DNA of 64,000 bases from Crenalkalicoccus roseus (GCF_004761865.1 NZ_SJDM01000002.1:1-64000), one strand, 5' to 3'; numbered from the stretch's first letter, positions 33,896 to 43,035 are shown. Notes: generated by a model from the sequence alone, not told the origin. Program-made: numbers and translations.

Positions 33896-35500
33896 ATGGA
33901 CAGCACGCGCCGCCACATCCTGGACCTGCACCGCCGCGGCCTGCTGCGCGGCGGGTTCGGCCTCGCCGCGCTGGCGGCGCTGCAGCCGGCGCCGGCGCGG
34001 CGCGCGGCGGCGCAGCCCGTCTTCCGCCGCTACCCCTTCACCCTGGGGGTCGCGAGCGGCGAGCCGCTGCCCGACGGAGTGGTGATCTGGACCCGCTTGG
34101 CGCCGGAGCCGCTCTCCCCCATGGGCGGCATGCCGCACGCCGCGGTCGAGATCGGCTGGGAGGTGGCGGAGGATGCGCGCTTCGCCCGCATCGCCGCCCA
34201 TGGCACGGCGATCGCCCGCCCCGAGCTCGGCTTCGCCGTGCATGTGGAGGTGGAGGGGCTCTCTCCCGGCCGCCCCTACTGGTACCGCTTCCGCGCCGGC
34301 CGGGAGGCGAGCCCGGTCGGGCGTACCCGCACCGCCCCGGCGCCGGAGGCGATGCCGGGGCGGCTGCGCTTCGCCGCCGCCGGCTGCCAGCACTACGAGC
34401 ACGGCCACTTCACCGCCTGGCGTCACCTGGCCGAGGAGGAGCTCGATTTCGTCTTCCACTACGGGGACTACATCTACGAATACCGCGGCCGTGTCCCCGG
34501 CCAGCCCGGCTGGGGCCCGCTGGTGCGCAGCCACGAGGGGGAGGAGGTGTACACGCTGGAGAATTACCGCCAGCGCTACGCCCAGTACCGCCTCGACCCC
34601 GACCTCGCCGCCGCGCACGCGGCGCATCCCTTCCTCGCCAGCTTCGACGACCACGAGGTGGACAACAACTGGGCCGGCGACATCAGCGAGGAGGATGGCA
34701 GCGCCCGCTTCCCCGTCGCCGTGCCGCCCGAGGTGTTCGCGCTGCGCAAGCAGGCGGCGCTGCAGGCCTGGTACGAGCACATGCCGCTGCGCCGCGCCGT
34801 CCTGCCGCGCGGGCCGGAGATCCGGGCCTTCCGCCGCCTGCATTACGGGCGGCTGCTGACGGTGCACGTGCTCGACACCCGCTCCTTCCGCGACGACCAG
34901 CCCTGCGGCGACGGCGCCCGCCCGCCCTGCGCGGAGGTGGCGCGGCCGGAGGCGCAGATGCTCGGGCCAGCGCAGGAGCGCTGGCTGCTCGACGGCCTCG
35001 CCTCCTCCCCCGCCACCTGGCAGGTGCTGGCGCAGCAGGTGCCGATGATGCGGCGGGAATTCGCCAACGGCGCCCTCGCCATGGACAAGTGGGACGGCTA
35101 CCCGGCGGCGCGGGCGCGGCTGCTGCGGGGGATCGTCGAGCGCAACGTGGCGAACGCCGTGGTGCTCTCGGGCGACGTGCACGTGGCGATGGCCGCCTCG
35201 CTTCGCCTCGATCCGGAGGCGGAGCGGAGCCCGGTGGTGGCGAGCGAGTTCGTCGCCACCTCCGTCACCAGCGAGGGCGACGGGGCGGAGCAGCGCCCCG
35301 ACACGCCGGCGCTGCTGGCGCGCAACCCGCACATCGCCTTCCTCAACGCCCGCCGCGGCTACACCCTGCACGAGGCGACGCCTGGGCGCCTGGAGGCGAG
35401 CTTCCGCGCCCTGCCCTGGGTCACCCGCCCCGGCGCCCCGGCCGAGGAGCGCGCCCGCTTCGCGGTGGAGGCCGGCTGCCCTGGGGTGGCGCCGGCCTGA
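33896..35500 (+). CDS. phoD: PhoD-type alkaline phosphatase
   Basis: Periplasmic phosphodiesterase/phosphatase that releases phosphate from organic esters. The 534-residue protein begins with a twin-arginine-like signal (MDSTRRHILDLHRRGLLRGGFGLAALAAL), then the PhoD N-terminal domain FTLGVASGEPLPDGVVIWTRLAPEP. Metal-binding blocks are AAGCQHYEHGHFTAWRHL, FVFHYGDYIYEYRG, SFDDHEVDNNWAG and VVLSGDVHVAMAASL. These match Ca/Fe-dependent PhoD enzymes. The Pho-box-like promoter supports induction by phosphate limitation. Length is typical. Confidence 0.93.
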   Translation: MDSTRRHILDLHRRGLLRGGFGLAALAALQPAPARRAAAQPVFRRYPFTLGVASGEPLPDGVVIWTRLAPEPLSPMGGMPHAAVEIGWEVAEDARFARIAAHGTAIARPELGFAVHVEVEGLSPGRPYWYRFRAGREASPVGRTRTAPAPEAMPGRLRFAAAGCQHYEHGHFTAWRHLAEEELDFVFHYGDYIYEYRGRVPGQPGWGPLVRSHEGEEVYTLENYRQRYAQYRLDPDLAAAHAAHPFLASFDDHEVDNNWAGDISEEDGSARFPVAVPPEVFALRKQAALQAWYEHMPLRRAVLPRGPEIRAFRRLHYGRLLTVHVLDTRSFRDDQPCGDGARPPCAEVARPEAQMLGPAQERWLLDGLASSPATWQVLAQQVPMMRREFANGALAMDKWDGYPAARARLLRGIVERNVANAVVLSGDVHVAMAASLRLDPEAERSPVVASEFVATSVTSEGDGAEQRPDTPALLARNPHIAFLNARRGYTLHEATPGRLEASFRALPWVTRPGAPAEERARFAVEAGCPGVAPA

Positions 35501-35614
35501 GCCCAACCGGGCGCTTGACGCGGCGGGGCGACGCGCGGCACAGGCCGCAGGCTGCGTTCGCGGCCCCGGCACCGGTCTGGCACGGTGCCGCCGGCATCCG
35601 CAGGGGAGGTGGCG

Positions 35615-36493
35615 ATGGCACGGATCGGCTTCGTGGGCCTGGGCAACATGGGCGGGCCGATGGCGCGCAACCTGCTGAAGGCGGGGCACGAGGTCGCGGC
35701 CTTCGACATCGTGCCCGCGGCGCTCGACCGCGCCGTGGAGGCCGGGGCGCGGCGCGCGGGCAGCGCGGCGGAGGCGGCGCGCGGCGCCGAGTTCGTGATC
35801 ACCATGCTTCCCGCCGGGCGCCATGTGCGCGAGGCCTGGCTCGGCGAGGGGGGCATGGCGGCGGCGAGCGCACCCGACGCGGTGCTGGTGGACTGCTCGA
35901 CCATCGACGTCGCCACGGCGCGCGAGGTGGCGGCGGCCTCGGGGCGGGCGATGCTGGATGCGCCCGTCTCCGGCGGCGTGATGGGGGCGGAGGCGGGGAC
36001 GCTCACCTTCATGGTCGGCGGCCCCGGGGAGGCCTTCGCCCGCGCCGAGCCAATTCTGCGGGCAATGGGCCGCACGGTGGTGCATTGCGGCGGGCCGGGC
36101 GCGGGGCAGGCGGCGAAGATCTGCAACAACATGATGCTCGCCGCCACCATGGCGGTGACCTGCGAGGCCTTCGTGCTGGCGGAGAAGCTCGGCCTGTCGC
36201 ACCAGGCGCTGTTCGAGGTGGCCTCGAAATCCTCCGGCCAGTCCTGGGCGCTCACCACCTACTGCCCGGTGCCCGGGCCGGTGCCGGGCAGCCCAGCCAA
36301 CCGGGACTACCGGCCGGGCTTCGCCGCGGCGCTGATGGCGAAGGACCTCGGCCTTGCCGAGGAGGCGGCGCGCAGCGTCGGCGTCGAGACGCCGGTCGGG
36401 GCGAAGGCGCTCGAACTCTATCGCCGCTTCGTCGAGCAGGGCGGGGGCGAGGCGGATTTCTCCGGCATCATCCGCATGCTGCGCAAGGAGTAG
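35615..36493 (+). CDS. beta-hydroxyacid dehydrogenase (3-hydroxyisobutyrate dehydrogenase-like)
   Basis: A 292-residue NAD(P)-dependent dehydrogenase. The N-terminal Rossmann fold has IGFVGLGNMGGPMARNLLKAGH, the substrate-binding DAPVSGGVMGAEAGTLTFMVGG follows, and the catalytic Lys lies in GQAAKICNNMMLA. These are family signatures shared by 3-hydroxyisobutyrate, tartronate semialdehyde and related dehydrogenases, so the exact substrate is open. ATG 35615 follows AGGGGAGGTGG. It lies 114 bases after phoD and ends before the large repeat-rich gap. Confidence 0.9.
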   Translation: MARIGFVGLGNMGGPMARNLLKAGHEVAAFDIVPAALDRAVEAGARRAGSAAEAARGAEFVITMLPAGRHVREAWLGEGGMAAASAPDAVLVDCSTIDVATAREVAAASGRAMLDAPVSGGVMGAEAGTLTFMVGGPGEAFARAEPILRAMGRTVVHCGGPGAGQAAKICNNMMLAATMAVTCEAFVLAEKLGLSHQALFEVASKSSGQSWALTTYCPVPGPVPGSPANRDYRPGFAAALMAKDLGLAEEAARSVGVETPVGAKALELYRRFVEQGGGEADFSGIIRMLRKE

Positions 36494-37048
36494 GGCGGAA
36501 GAGGCGCGCCCGTCCCCCGCGCGCGGCCGGGCGCGCCGCCGTTCCGGCGGCGGATGGCCGCGGACTGCACGTGATGTGAATTCGCGGCCATTGTGCTCCG
36601 GCACCGGTGCAGCGGGCGGCCGCATGCCCAAGATAGGGCACTCGCCGCGCTGGCCGCCTGCAGCGGCCAGGGCCCGGCGGCCCGTGCGGGTGAGGACGCG
36701 GCGCGCACAACGGCGCTCGGGAGCGTCAACGCCCCGTATTACGTGGGCGCAGAGCCGAGCAACCTGCGACCGGCCTCCGCCCCGACCGCCCGGTCATAGG
36801 TCGGTCGCGGAAGGCCGGCATCCGCTGGAGGGCACGGCTCTGCTGCAGGCAGGACGAAGGAGCCGTGAAGGCGCGCGCAGGCGCGCGGAAACGGCCCTGT
36901 GCCCGCGCAGCGGTGCATGAGCGGTGCCCCGGACCCGCGTGGCGCCCATTGCGGGCGGCCGCGTCCCTTCCCGGACGCACCGGGCATTCCGGCCGCGGGC
37001 TCCGGGGAGGCGGCACGGGGAAATGGCCGTCCTCGCGCGGGGCTGCGG

Positions 37049-37072
37049 CGTGATCCGCTTCGGCGGATCACG
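37049..37072. repeat. perfect palindrome with UUCG tetraloop
   Basis: CGTGATCCGC and GCGGATCACG are perfect 10-base arms around TTCG. It matches a similar palindrome at 42250-42275 (GCGTGATCCA / TGGATCACGC) in the GTGATCC...GGATCAC core. Both follow the 3' end of a plus-strand gene. A stable RNA hairpin is expected. Confidence 0.65.
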
Positions 37073-37124
37073 CGTCCGCCCCTCGCCGGGCGAGCGAGGC
37101 GCCGCTCCGGCGAGCGCGCCTCCG

Positions 37125-37155
37125 GGATCAGGCGCTGGAGCGGATCGCGTGCGGC
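37125..37155 (+). repeat. REP-like element copy with both cores
   Basis: GGATCAGGCGCTGG (37125-37138) is directly followed by GAGCGGATCGCGTGCGG, which matches the GAGCGGATCCCGTCCGG core with two changes. This copy shows that the two cores, seen apart elsewhere, belong to one element. Confidence 0.55.
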
Positions 37156-37200
37156 CGGAAACAGCCGCGAGCGTGGCTCTGCCCCGCGGCCAGGGGGGCG

Positions 37201-37239
37201 GGAGCGTTTCCGCGGAGGCAGCCGGGCGGAAACGGCTCC
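37201..37239. repeat. inverted repeat GGAGC-GTTTCCGC / GCGGAAAC-G-GCTCC
   Basis: Arms 37201-37213 and 37226-37239 pair with one bulged base around a 12-base loop. It lies about 100 bases before the FAH-family gene. A related GGAAACG(G)C motif occurs near 10323, 36887 and 55910. Confidence 0.5.
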
Positions 37240-37341
37240 CCGGCGGGCGCCCCCAGGGAGGGTGGGGAGCGGCCCGCCGGGGGGCTGGCAGCCTTGCGCG
37301 GCAAGGCTAGGCTTCCCGCGCCTGGGGCGAGGGAGGACAGG

Positions 37342-38511
37342 ATGCCGCGGCTGGATGCGAGCGCGTTGCCGGAGGACTGGCCGCAGGGGGCCTACGCGGC
37401 GCGGGTGATGACGCCGGAAGGGCCGGCGGCGGTCGCGCTGCTGGAAGGCGCGGCCTTCGACATGACCCCCGCCTTCGGCACCGTCAGCGCCTGGCTGAAC
37501 GCGGAGGACCCCCTCGCCGCCATCCGCCGCCGCGGCGTGCCGATGCCGCTCAACCTCGGCGCCGTCCTGGCCAACAGCGCCCATCACGCGCGCGATCCGC
37601 AGAAGCCCTGGCTGCTGGCGCCCGTGGACCTGCAGGCGGTGAAGGCCTGCGGCGTCACCTATGTGCGCTCCATGCTGGAGCGGGTGATCGAGGAGCGCTG
37701 CCGCGGCGACGCGGCGCGGGCCGAGGCGGTGCGCGAGGAGGTGCGCGCCATCATCGGCGACGACCTCTCCGCCATCCGGCCCGGCAGCCCGGAGGCGATG
37801 CGGCTGAAGGAGGCGCTGGTGGCGAAGGGGTGGTGGAGCCAGTACCTCGAGGTCGGGATCGGCCCGGATGCCGAGATCTTCACCAAGTGCCAGCCCATGG
37901 CCGCGGTCGGCACCGGCGCCAAGGTGGGCGTGCACCCGGCGAGCGCGTGGAGCAACCCGGAGCCGGAGGCGGTGCTGGCGGTGAACGCGCGCGGCGCGAT
38001 CCTGGGCGCCATGCTCGGCAACGACGTCAACCTGCGCGACGTGGAGGGTCGGAGCGCGCTGCTGCTCGGCCGGGCCAAGGACAACAACGCCTCCTGTGCG
38101 CTCGGCCCGCTGCTGCGCCTGTTCGACGCCTCCTTCACGCTGGAGGATGTGCGCCGCGCCGAGATCACGCTGACGATCGAGGGACGCGACGGCTTCCGGC
38201 TGGAGGAGCGCGGCGCGGTCGGCGCGATCAGCCGCGACCCGGTGGAGCTGGTCGGGCAGCTCATCGGGCCGCACCACCAGTATCCGGACGGGGCGGTGCT
38301 GTTCCTCGGCACGCCCTTCTCTCCCGCGAAGGACCGCGCCGGACCCGGCCTCGGCTTCACGCACCGGGAGGGGGATGTGGTGCGCATCGCCTCGCCCCGC
38401 CTCGGCGCGCTGGTGAACGAGGTGGACCGCACCGACGAATGCCCGCCCTGGAGCTTCGGCGTCGGCGCGCTGATGCAGAACCTGGCGCGGCGCGGGATGC
38501 CTCGGCTGTGA
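37342..38511 (+). CDS. fumarylacetoacetate hydrolase family protein
   Basis: A 389-residue enzyme whose C-terminal FAH domain includes IGPDAEIFTKCQPMAAVGTGAKVGVHPASAWSNPEPEAVLAVN, the metal-binding Glu pair, LGNDVNLRDVEGRS and FLGTPFSPAKDR. Length and the N-terminal domain recall the 2-keto-3-deoxy-pentonate dehydratase (XylX/AraC) group. ATG 37342 follows GGGAGGACAGG. It is translationally coupled with an alpha/beta hydrolase gene by a GTGA overlap at 38508-38511. A role in sugar acid or aromatic catabolism is inferred. Confidence 0.85.
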   Translation: MPRLDASALPEDWPQGAYAARVMTPEGPAAVALLEGAAFDMTPAFGTVSAWLNAEDPLAAIRRRGVPMPLNLGAVLANSAHHARDPQKPWLLAPVDLQAVKACGVTYVRSMLERVIEERCRGDAARAEAVREEVRAIIGDDLSAIRPGSPEAMRLKEALVAKGWWSQYLEVGIGPDAEIFTKCQPMAAVGTGAKVGVHPASAWSNPEPEAVLAVNARGAILGAMLGNDVNLRDVEGRSALLLGRAKDNNASCALGPLLRLFDASFTLEDVRRAEITLTIEGRDGFRLEERGAVGAISRDPVELVGQLIGPHHQYPDGAVLFLGTPFSPAKDRAGPGLGFTHREGDVVRIASPRLGALVNEVDRTDECPPWSFGVGALMQNLARRGMPRL

Positions 38512-39335
38512 GCGCGCCCGATCGCCCGGGCGATGGCGAGGGCGTGAATCGGCCGCGCCAGCAAGTCGCGCCCGATCGCCCGGGCGGTGGGGAGGAGCAG
38601 GGGCGGCTCGACCGTGGCGACGGGGTGACGCTGGCCTGGCGGCGCCGCGGGGGAAGGGGGCCCGGGGTGGTGTTCCTCGGCGGTTTCAACAGCGACATGA
38701 CCGGCACCAAGGCGGAGAACCTCTCCGCCTTCTGCGCCGTGCGCGGCCAGGCCTTCCTGCGCTTCGACTATTCGGGCCACGGCGCCAGCGGCGGACGCTT
38801 CGCGGAGGGCACCATCGGCCGCTGGGCCGAGGAGGCGGCGCTGGTGCTGGACGCGCTGACGGCAGGGCCGCAGGTGCTGGTCGGCTCCTCCATGGGCGGC
38901 TGGATCGCGCTGCTGCTGGCGCTGCGCCGGCCGGTGCGCGTCGCCGGCCTGGTCGGCATCGCTGCGGCGCCCGACTTCACTGCGCGCATGGCGGAAGCGC
39001 TGCCGCCGGAGGCGCGGGCCGCGCTGGCGCGCGAGGGCGTCTGGCACCGCCCCAGCGCCTATGGCGATCCCTACCCCATCACCCGCGCGCTGCTGGAGGA
39101 GGGGCGGCATCACCTGCTGCTGCACGCGCCGGTGCCGCTTTCCGTCCCGGTGCGGCTGCTGCACGGGCAGCGCGATCCGGACGTGCCCTGGGAGCTGTCG
39201 CTCCGCATCGCCGAGGCGATCACCGGGCCGGACGTGCAGGTGACGCTGGTGAAGGACGGCGACCACCGCCTGTCGCGCCCGCAGGATCTGGCGCTGCTGC
39301 GGCGGGTGGTGGCGCCGCTGCTCGACGGCGGGTGA
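38508..39335 (+). CDS. alpha/beta hydrolase
   Basis: A 275-residue hydrolase. After a low-complexity 35-residue N-terminus, the fold shows VVFLGGFNSDMTGTKA, LRFDYSGHGASGG, the nucleophile elbow GSSMGGW and the C-terminal HGQRDPDVPWEL with DGDHRLSRPQD (Asp and His). GTG 38508 overlaps the FAH gene stop. An exact 20-base direct repeat in the N-terminal part (38513-38532 and 38567-38586) encodes SAPDRPGDGEG and VAPDRPGGGEE. An internal start is possible, but GTGA coupling argues for 38508. It resembles palmitoyl-thioesterase/serine aminopeptidase-like members; the substrate is unknown. Confidence 0.82.
   Translation: MSAPDRPGDGEGVNRPRQQVAPDRPGGGEEQGRLDRGDGVTLAWRRRGGRGPGVVFLGGFNSDMTGTKAENLSAFCAVRGQAFLRFDYSGHGASGGRFAEGTIGRWAEEAALVLDALTAGPQVLVGSSMGGWIALLLALRRPVRVAGLVGIAAAPDFTARMAEALPPEARAALAREGVWHRPSAYGDPYPITRALLEEGRHHLLLHAPVPLSVPVRLLHGQRDPDVPWELSLRIAEAITGPDVQVTLVKDGDHRLSRPQDLALLRRVVAPLLDGG
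38513..38586 (+). repeat. 20-bp direct repeat in hydrolase N-terminus
   Basis: CGCGCCCGATCGCCCGGGCG occurs exactly at 38513-38532 and 38567-38586, 54 bases apart (18 codons, in frame). Its core ATCGCCCGGGCGAT is also nearly palindromic. It looks like a recent in-frame duplication, giving two proline-rich segments. Confidence 0.7.
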
Positions 39336-39656
39336 TGCGTTTTCCCGGATGGCCCGCGGCGGTGGGGCTCCTGCCGCTCCGCGAGGGCGCGTCGCAGGGC
39401 ATCGCCTTCCTCCCGCAGCTCCGCCGCGGCCGAGGGCGCGTTCACGCGCGCCTCTCCGGGCGCTCCGCTCGGCCTGCCTGTGGGGGGGCGGGTCCGAGGG
39501 AAGTCCCGCCCACGGGCGGCTCGGGCTGCGACACCCGCCCTCGCGGGGCGCGGAAAGGGGCCATGGGCCGGCGCGTCCCGGCCGCCCGCTTGACGCCGCC
39601 GTCGGACGGCGCCCATGGTCCGCGCCCCCCGACCCCGAGGAGCCGAGAGACCCCCC
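39336..39656. other. intergenic region upstream of thrS
   Basis: These 321 bases hold no supported gene. A TTGACG (39592-39597) lies about 60 bases before thrS and may be a -35, but no good -10 follows. A hairpin-like pair CCCGCCC...GGGCGG occurs around 39487-39516. No T-box or other leader is recognised. Confidence 0.5.
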
Positions 39657-41597
39657 ATGCCCGCGATCACCCTGCCCGACGGATCCGTGCGCCGCTTCGA
39701 CGGGCCGGTGACGGGCACCGAGATTGCGCAGGCGATCGGGCCCGGCCTTGCCCGCGCCGCACTCGCCATGCAGGTGGACGGGCGGCTGCACGACCTCGCG
39801 CACCGGATCGAGCACGACGCCTCGGTGCGCTTCATCACCCGCAAGGACCCCGAGGCGCTGGAACTGATCCGCCATGACGCGGCGCATGTTCTGGCCGAGG
39901 CGGTGCAGGCCCTCTACCCCGGCACCCAGGTGACGATCGGCCCGCCGATCGAGAACGGCTTCTACTACGACTTCGCGCGCAACGAGCCCTTCACGCCCGA
40001 GGACTTCCCGGCGATCGAGGCGAAGATGCGCGAGATCGTGGCGCGCGACGCCCCCTTCACCCGCGAGGAATGGGACCGCGAGGAGGCGATCCGCTTCTTC
40101 CGCGAGCGTGGGGAGCGCTACAAGGCCGAGATCATCCAGGACCTGCCGCGCGACGAGACCATCTCGGTCTACCGCCAGGGGGAATGGCTCGACCTCTGCC
40201 GCGGCCCGCACATGCGCTCGACCGGCGATGTCGGCACCGCCTTCAAGCTGATGAAGGTGGCCGGCGCCTACTGGCGAGGCGATCACCGCAACGCCATGCT
40301 GAGCCGCATCTACGGCACCGCCTGGCGCGACCAGAAGGAGCTCGACGCCTATCTCCACCAGCTCGAGGAGGCGGAGCGGCGCGACCATCGCAGGATCGGC
40401 CGCGAGATGGGGCTGTTCCACCTGCAGGAGGAGGCGGTGGGCAGCGTCTTCTGGCATCCGAAGGGCTGGCGGCTCTATCGCACGGTGGAGGACTACATGC
40501 GCCGCCGCCTCGATGCCGCCGGCTACCAGGAGGTGCGCACGCCGCAGCTCCTCGACCGACGGCTGTGGGAGGCCTCGGGGCATTGGGAGAAGTTCCGCGA
40601 GCACATGTTCCTCGCCCGCGTCGAGGACGAGGACGAGCGGGACCGCGTGCTGGCGCTCAAGCCGATGAACTGTCCCTGCCACGTGCAGATCTTCAACCAG
40701 GGCCTGCGGTCCTACCGCGAGCTGCCCCTGCGCATGGCGGAGTTCGGCGCCTGCCACCGCTACGAGCCCTCGGGTGCGCTGCACGGCATCATGCGGGTGC
40801 GCGCCTTCACCCAGGACGATGCGCACATCTTCTGCACCGAGGAGCAGATCGCGGGCGAGACGGTGCGCTTCGTGGAGCTGCTCTCCTCGATCTACCGCGA
40901 TCTCGGCTTCCCCGAATTCCGGGTGAAGTTCAGCGACCGGCCGGCGAACCGCGCCGGCAGCGACGCCGTCTGGGACCAGGCGGAGGGGGCGCTGCGCGAG
41001 GCCTGCCGCACCGCCGGCGTCGAGTACACCCTGAACCCGGGGGAGGGGGCGTTCTACGGCCCGAAGCTGGAATTCGTGCTGCGCGACGCCATCGGGCGGG
41101 ACTGGCAATGCGGCACGCTGCAGGTGGATTTCGTGCTGCCGGAACGGCTCGGCGCCGAATATGTCGCCGAGGACGGCACGCGCAGGCGCCCGGTGATGCT
41201 GCACCGCGCCATCCTCGGCAGCTTCGAGCGCTTCCTCGGCATCCTCATCGAGCAGCATGCCGGGCGGTTCCCGCTCTGGCTCGCTCCGGTGCAGGTGGTG
41301 GTGGCGACCATCGTGGACGAGGTGGCGCCCTTCGCCCGCGAGGCGGCGGCGGCGCTGCAGGCGGCGGGTCTCCGGGTGGAACTCGACCTGCGCAACGAGA
41401 AGATCAATCGCAAGGTGGTGGACCACATCGAGGCGCGGGTGCCGGTGCTGGCCGTGGTCGGCCGCCGCGAGGCCGAGGAGCGGGCGCTGGTGCTGCGCCG
41501 CCTGCCGGGACGGGAGCAGGAGGCGCTGCCGCTCGGCGAGGCGGTGTCCCGCCTCGCCGTCGAGGGGTCGCCGCCCGACCGGGTTGCGGCGGCCTGA
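39657..41597 (+). CDS. thrS: threonyl-tRNA synthetase
   Basis: Class II synthetase that charges tRNA-Thr. The 646 residues have an N-terminal TGS domain ([25 protein letters not shown]), the editing domain with [11 protein letters not shown] and the zinc-like [19 protein letters not shown], and the catalytic core with [44 protein letters not shown] and [23 protein letters not shown], plus an anticodon-binding domain. ATG 39657 removes a 14-residue extension lacking homology. It is followed by infC after 54 bases, a conserved pair. Confidence 0.97.
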   Translation: MPAITLPDGSVRRFDGPVTGTEIAQAIGPGLARAALAMQVDGRLHDLAHRIEHDASVRFITRKDPEALELIRHDAAHVLAEAVQALYPGTQVTIGPPIENGFYYDFARNEPFTPEDFPAIEAKMREIVARDAPFTREEWDREEAIRFFRERGERYKAEIIQDLPRDETISVYRQGEWLDLCRGPHMRSTGDVGTAFKLMKVAGAYWRGDHRNAMLSRIYGTAWRDQKELDAYLHQLEEAERRDHRRIGREMGLFHLQEEAVGSVFWHPKGWRLYRTVEDYMRRRLDAAGYQEVRTPQLLDRRLWEASGHWEKFREHMFLARVEDEDERDRVLALKPMNCPCHVQIFNQGLRSYRELPLRMAEFGACHRYEPSGALHGIMRVRAFTQDDAHIFCTEEQIAGETVRFVELLSSIYRDLGFPEFRVKFSDRPANRAGSDAVWDQAEGALREACRTAGVEYTLNPGEGAFYGPKLEFVLRDAIGRDWQCGTLQVDFVLPERLGAEYVAEDGTRRRPVMLHRAILGSFERFLGILIEQHAGRFPLWLAPVQVVVATIVDEVAPFAREAAAALQAAGLRVELDLRNEKINRKVVDHIEARVPVLAVVGRREAEERALVLRRLPGREQEALPLGEAVSRLAVEGSPPDRVAAA

Positions 41598-41651
41598 CGC
41601 AGACCCCATAAGGTTAGGCTGCTTCGTTCCCACAGCGACAGGAGAGGACCC

Positions 41652-42191
41652 ATAGCCCGAGGCCCCATCCCCAACCAATTGCCCGCGCGCGAAGGTCCGC
41701 GGGTCAATGAGGAGATCCGAGTTCCCCAGGTGCGCCTGATCGACCAGAACGGCGAGATGATCGGCGTGCTGAGCACGCGGGAAGCGCTGATCCGCGCCTA
41801 TGACGCCGGGCTCGACCTGGTGGAGATCTCGCCCAATGCCGTGCCGCCGGTCTGCAAGGTGCTGGACTACGGCAAGTACAAGTACGAGCAGCAGAAGAAG
41901 GCCAACGAGGCCCGCAAGAAGCAGAAGACGGTCGAGATCAAGGAAATCAAGGTTCGCCCGAACATCGACGACCACGACTACGAAGTGAAGATGAAGCAGA
42001 TGAAGGGCTTCATCGGCGAAGGCGACAAGGTCAAGGTGACCCTGCGGTTCCGCGGCCGCGAGATGGCCCACCAGGATCTCGGCCTGAAGGTGCTGGAGCG
42101 GATCCGCGCCGATCTCGGCGACACGATCAAGGTGGAGCAGATGCCCCGCCTGGAGAACCGCCAGATGATCATGGTGCTGGCGCCCCGCTAG
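41652..42191 (+). CDS. infC: translation initiation factor IF-3
   Basis: Binds the 30S subunit, prevents early 50S joining and checks the start codon. The 179-residue product contains [32 protein letters not shown], the [15 protein letters not shown] linker and the C-terminal [18 protein letters not shown]. The start is ATA 41652-41654: AGGAGAGG stands a few bases before it, the frame reads [22 protein letters not shown] as in relatives, and no ATG or GTG is available. A rare start codon is established for infC, where IF-3 limits its own translation. The downstream rpmI-rplT pair found elsewhere is missing here. Confidence 0.94.
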   Translation: MARGPIPNQLPAREGPRVNEEIRVPQVRLIDQNGEMIGVLSTREALIRAYDAGLDLVEISPNAVPPVCKVLDYGKYKYEQQKKANEARKKQKTVEIKEIKVRPNIDDHDYEVKMKQMKGFIGEGDKVKVTLRFRGREMAHQDLGLKVLERIRADLGDTIKVEQMPRLENRQMIMVLAPR

Positions 42192-42249
42192 ATCCGCCGA
42201 GGCGGACCCGCCGGAGCGGCGGACCGGTCGCCCCGGCAGGGGCGAGGAG

Positions 42250-42275
42250 GCGTGATCCATGGGAGTGGATCACGC
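42250..42275. repeat. palindrome GCGTGATCCA / TGGATCACGC after infC
   Basis: Perfect 10-base arms with a TGGGAG loop, 58 bases after the infC stop. It shares its core with the palindrome at 37049-37072. The stop codon of infC (TAG 42189-42191) begins a CTAGATCCGCC stretch that resembles the repeat family. Confidence 0.6.
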
Positions 42276-42360
42276 TCCGGGGCTGGAACGCGCCGGCATG
42301 GCTCGACACTCTCCGCCCGGGCGCCATGATGCGCCGCGCACAAACCCGGAGGAGACGCGC

Positions 42361-43035
42361 ATGAGCATCGGTTTCCGCATCCGCTCCGTCACCAGCCGCG
42401 TGGACTCCGCGCTCTGCGCGCGGGCGGCGAGGCTGCCGGCGGCCAACATCGGCGACGTGATGCACCGCATGCAGACGATGCGCGGCGGCTTCCGCGCCTT
42501 CGGCGGCCGGGCCGCGGTGGCCGGGCCGGCCTTCACCGTGCGCGTGCGGCCCGGCGACAACCTGATGCTGCACCATGCCATAGATCTCGCCCAGCCTGGC
42601 GACGTCATCGTCTGCGACGGCGGCGGCGATCTCTCCATCGCCCTGGCCGGGGAGCTGATGATGGGGCACGCCGCCAGGCGCGGCATCGCGGCGATGGTGC
42701 TGGATGGCGCCATCCGCGACGCCGCGCAGCTCGCCGTGCTGGACCTCGGGGTCTGGGCCCGGGGCGTCACGCCCTCGGGACCGTACAAGGAGGGGCCGGG
42801 CGAGATCGGCTATCCGGTCGCCTGCGGCGGCCAGGTGGTGATGCCTGGCGACCTGGTCGCAGCGGATACGGACGGCGTGGTGGTGGTGCCGGCGGAGCTG
42901 GCGGAGGAGGTCGTGGCGGCAGCCGAGGCGCACAACGCCAAGGAAATCGAGGCGCAGGCCGCCATCGAGGCGGGCCGCTACGACCGCGCCTGGGTGGCGC
43001 AGGCGCTCCGCGCCAAGGGTTGCGCCGGACTCTGA
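42361..43035 (+). CDS. RraA-family protein (HMG aldolase-like)
   Basis: A 224-residue protein of the RraA / 4-hydroxy-4-methyl-2-oxoglutarate aldolase family. It has ANIGDVMHRM, GPAFTVRVRPGDNLMLHHAIDLAQPGDVIVCDGGGDLSIALAGELM, GIAAMVLDGAIRDAAQLAVLDLGVWARG and VMPGDLVAADTDGVVVVP. GGxxxIRD-type residues support a divalent-metal aldolase/decarboxylase, while RraA proper regulates RNase E. The two roles cannot be told apart here. ATG 42361 follows GGAGGAGACG. Confidence 0.87.
   Translation: MSIGFRIRSVTSRVDSALCARAARLPAANIGDVMHRMQTMRGGFRAFGGRAAVAGPAFTVRVRPGDNLMLHHAIDLAQPGDVIVCDGGGDLSIALAGELMMGHAARRGIAAMVLDGAIRDAAQLAVLDLGVWARGVTPSGPYKEGPGEIGYPVACGGQVVMPGDLVAADTDGVVVVPAELAEEVVAAAEAHNAKEIEAQAAIEAGRYDRAWVAQALRAKGCAGL

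Larger units (their letters stand above)
36494..37341. other. 848-base intergenic region with repeat remnants
   Basis: No gene is supported in this gap. Short open frames exist on both strands but have no binding site, no family resemblance and irregular composition. It holds the hairpin at 37049-37072, the repeat pair 37125-37155, the inverted repeat 37201-37239 and a GGAAACGGCC motif near 36887. The part 36560-36800 has a less even composition than its surroundings (for example GTGATGTGAATTCGCGG), which might be the relic of a mobile sequence, but no transposase similarity is seen. Confidence 0.6.

Noticed and set aside
36494-37341. Hidden transposase fragment in the long gap
   Set aside because: I looked for DDE, IS5-type and IS110-type motifs in all frames and saw none.
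39336-39656. T-box or other riboswitch ahead of thrS
   Set aside because: No T-box sequence or specifier stem is visible, and T-boxes are essentially absent from alphaproteobacteria.
41679-42191. infC starting at TTG 41679
   Set aside because: It removes conserved N-terminal residues and lacks a binding site; ATA 41652 is better supported.
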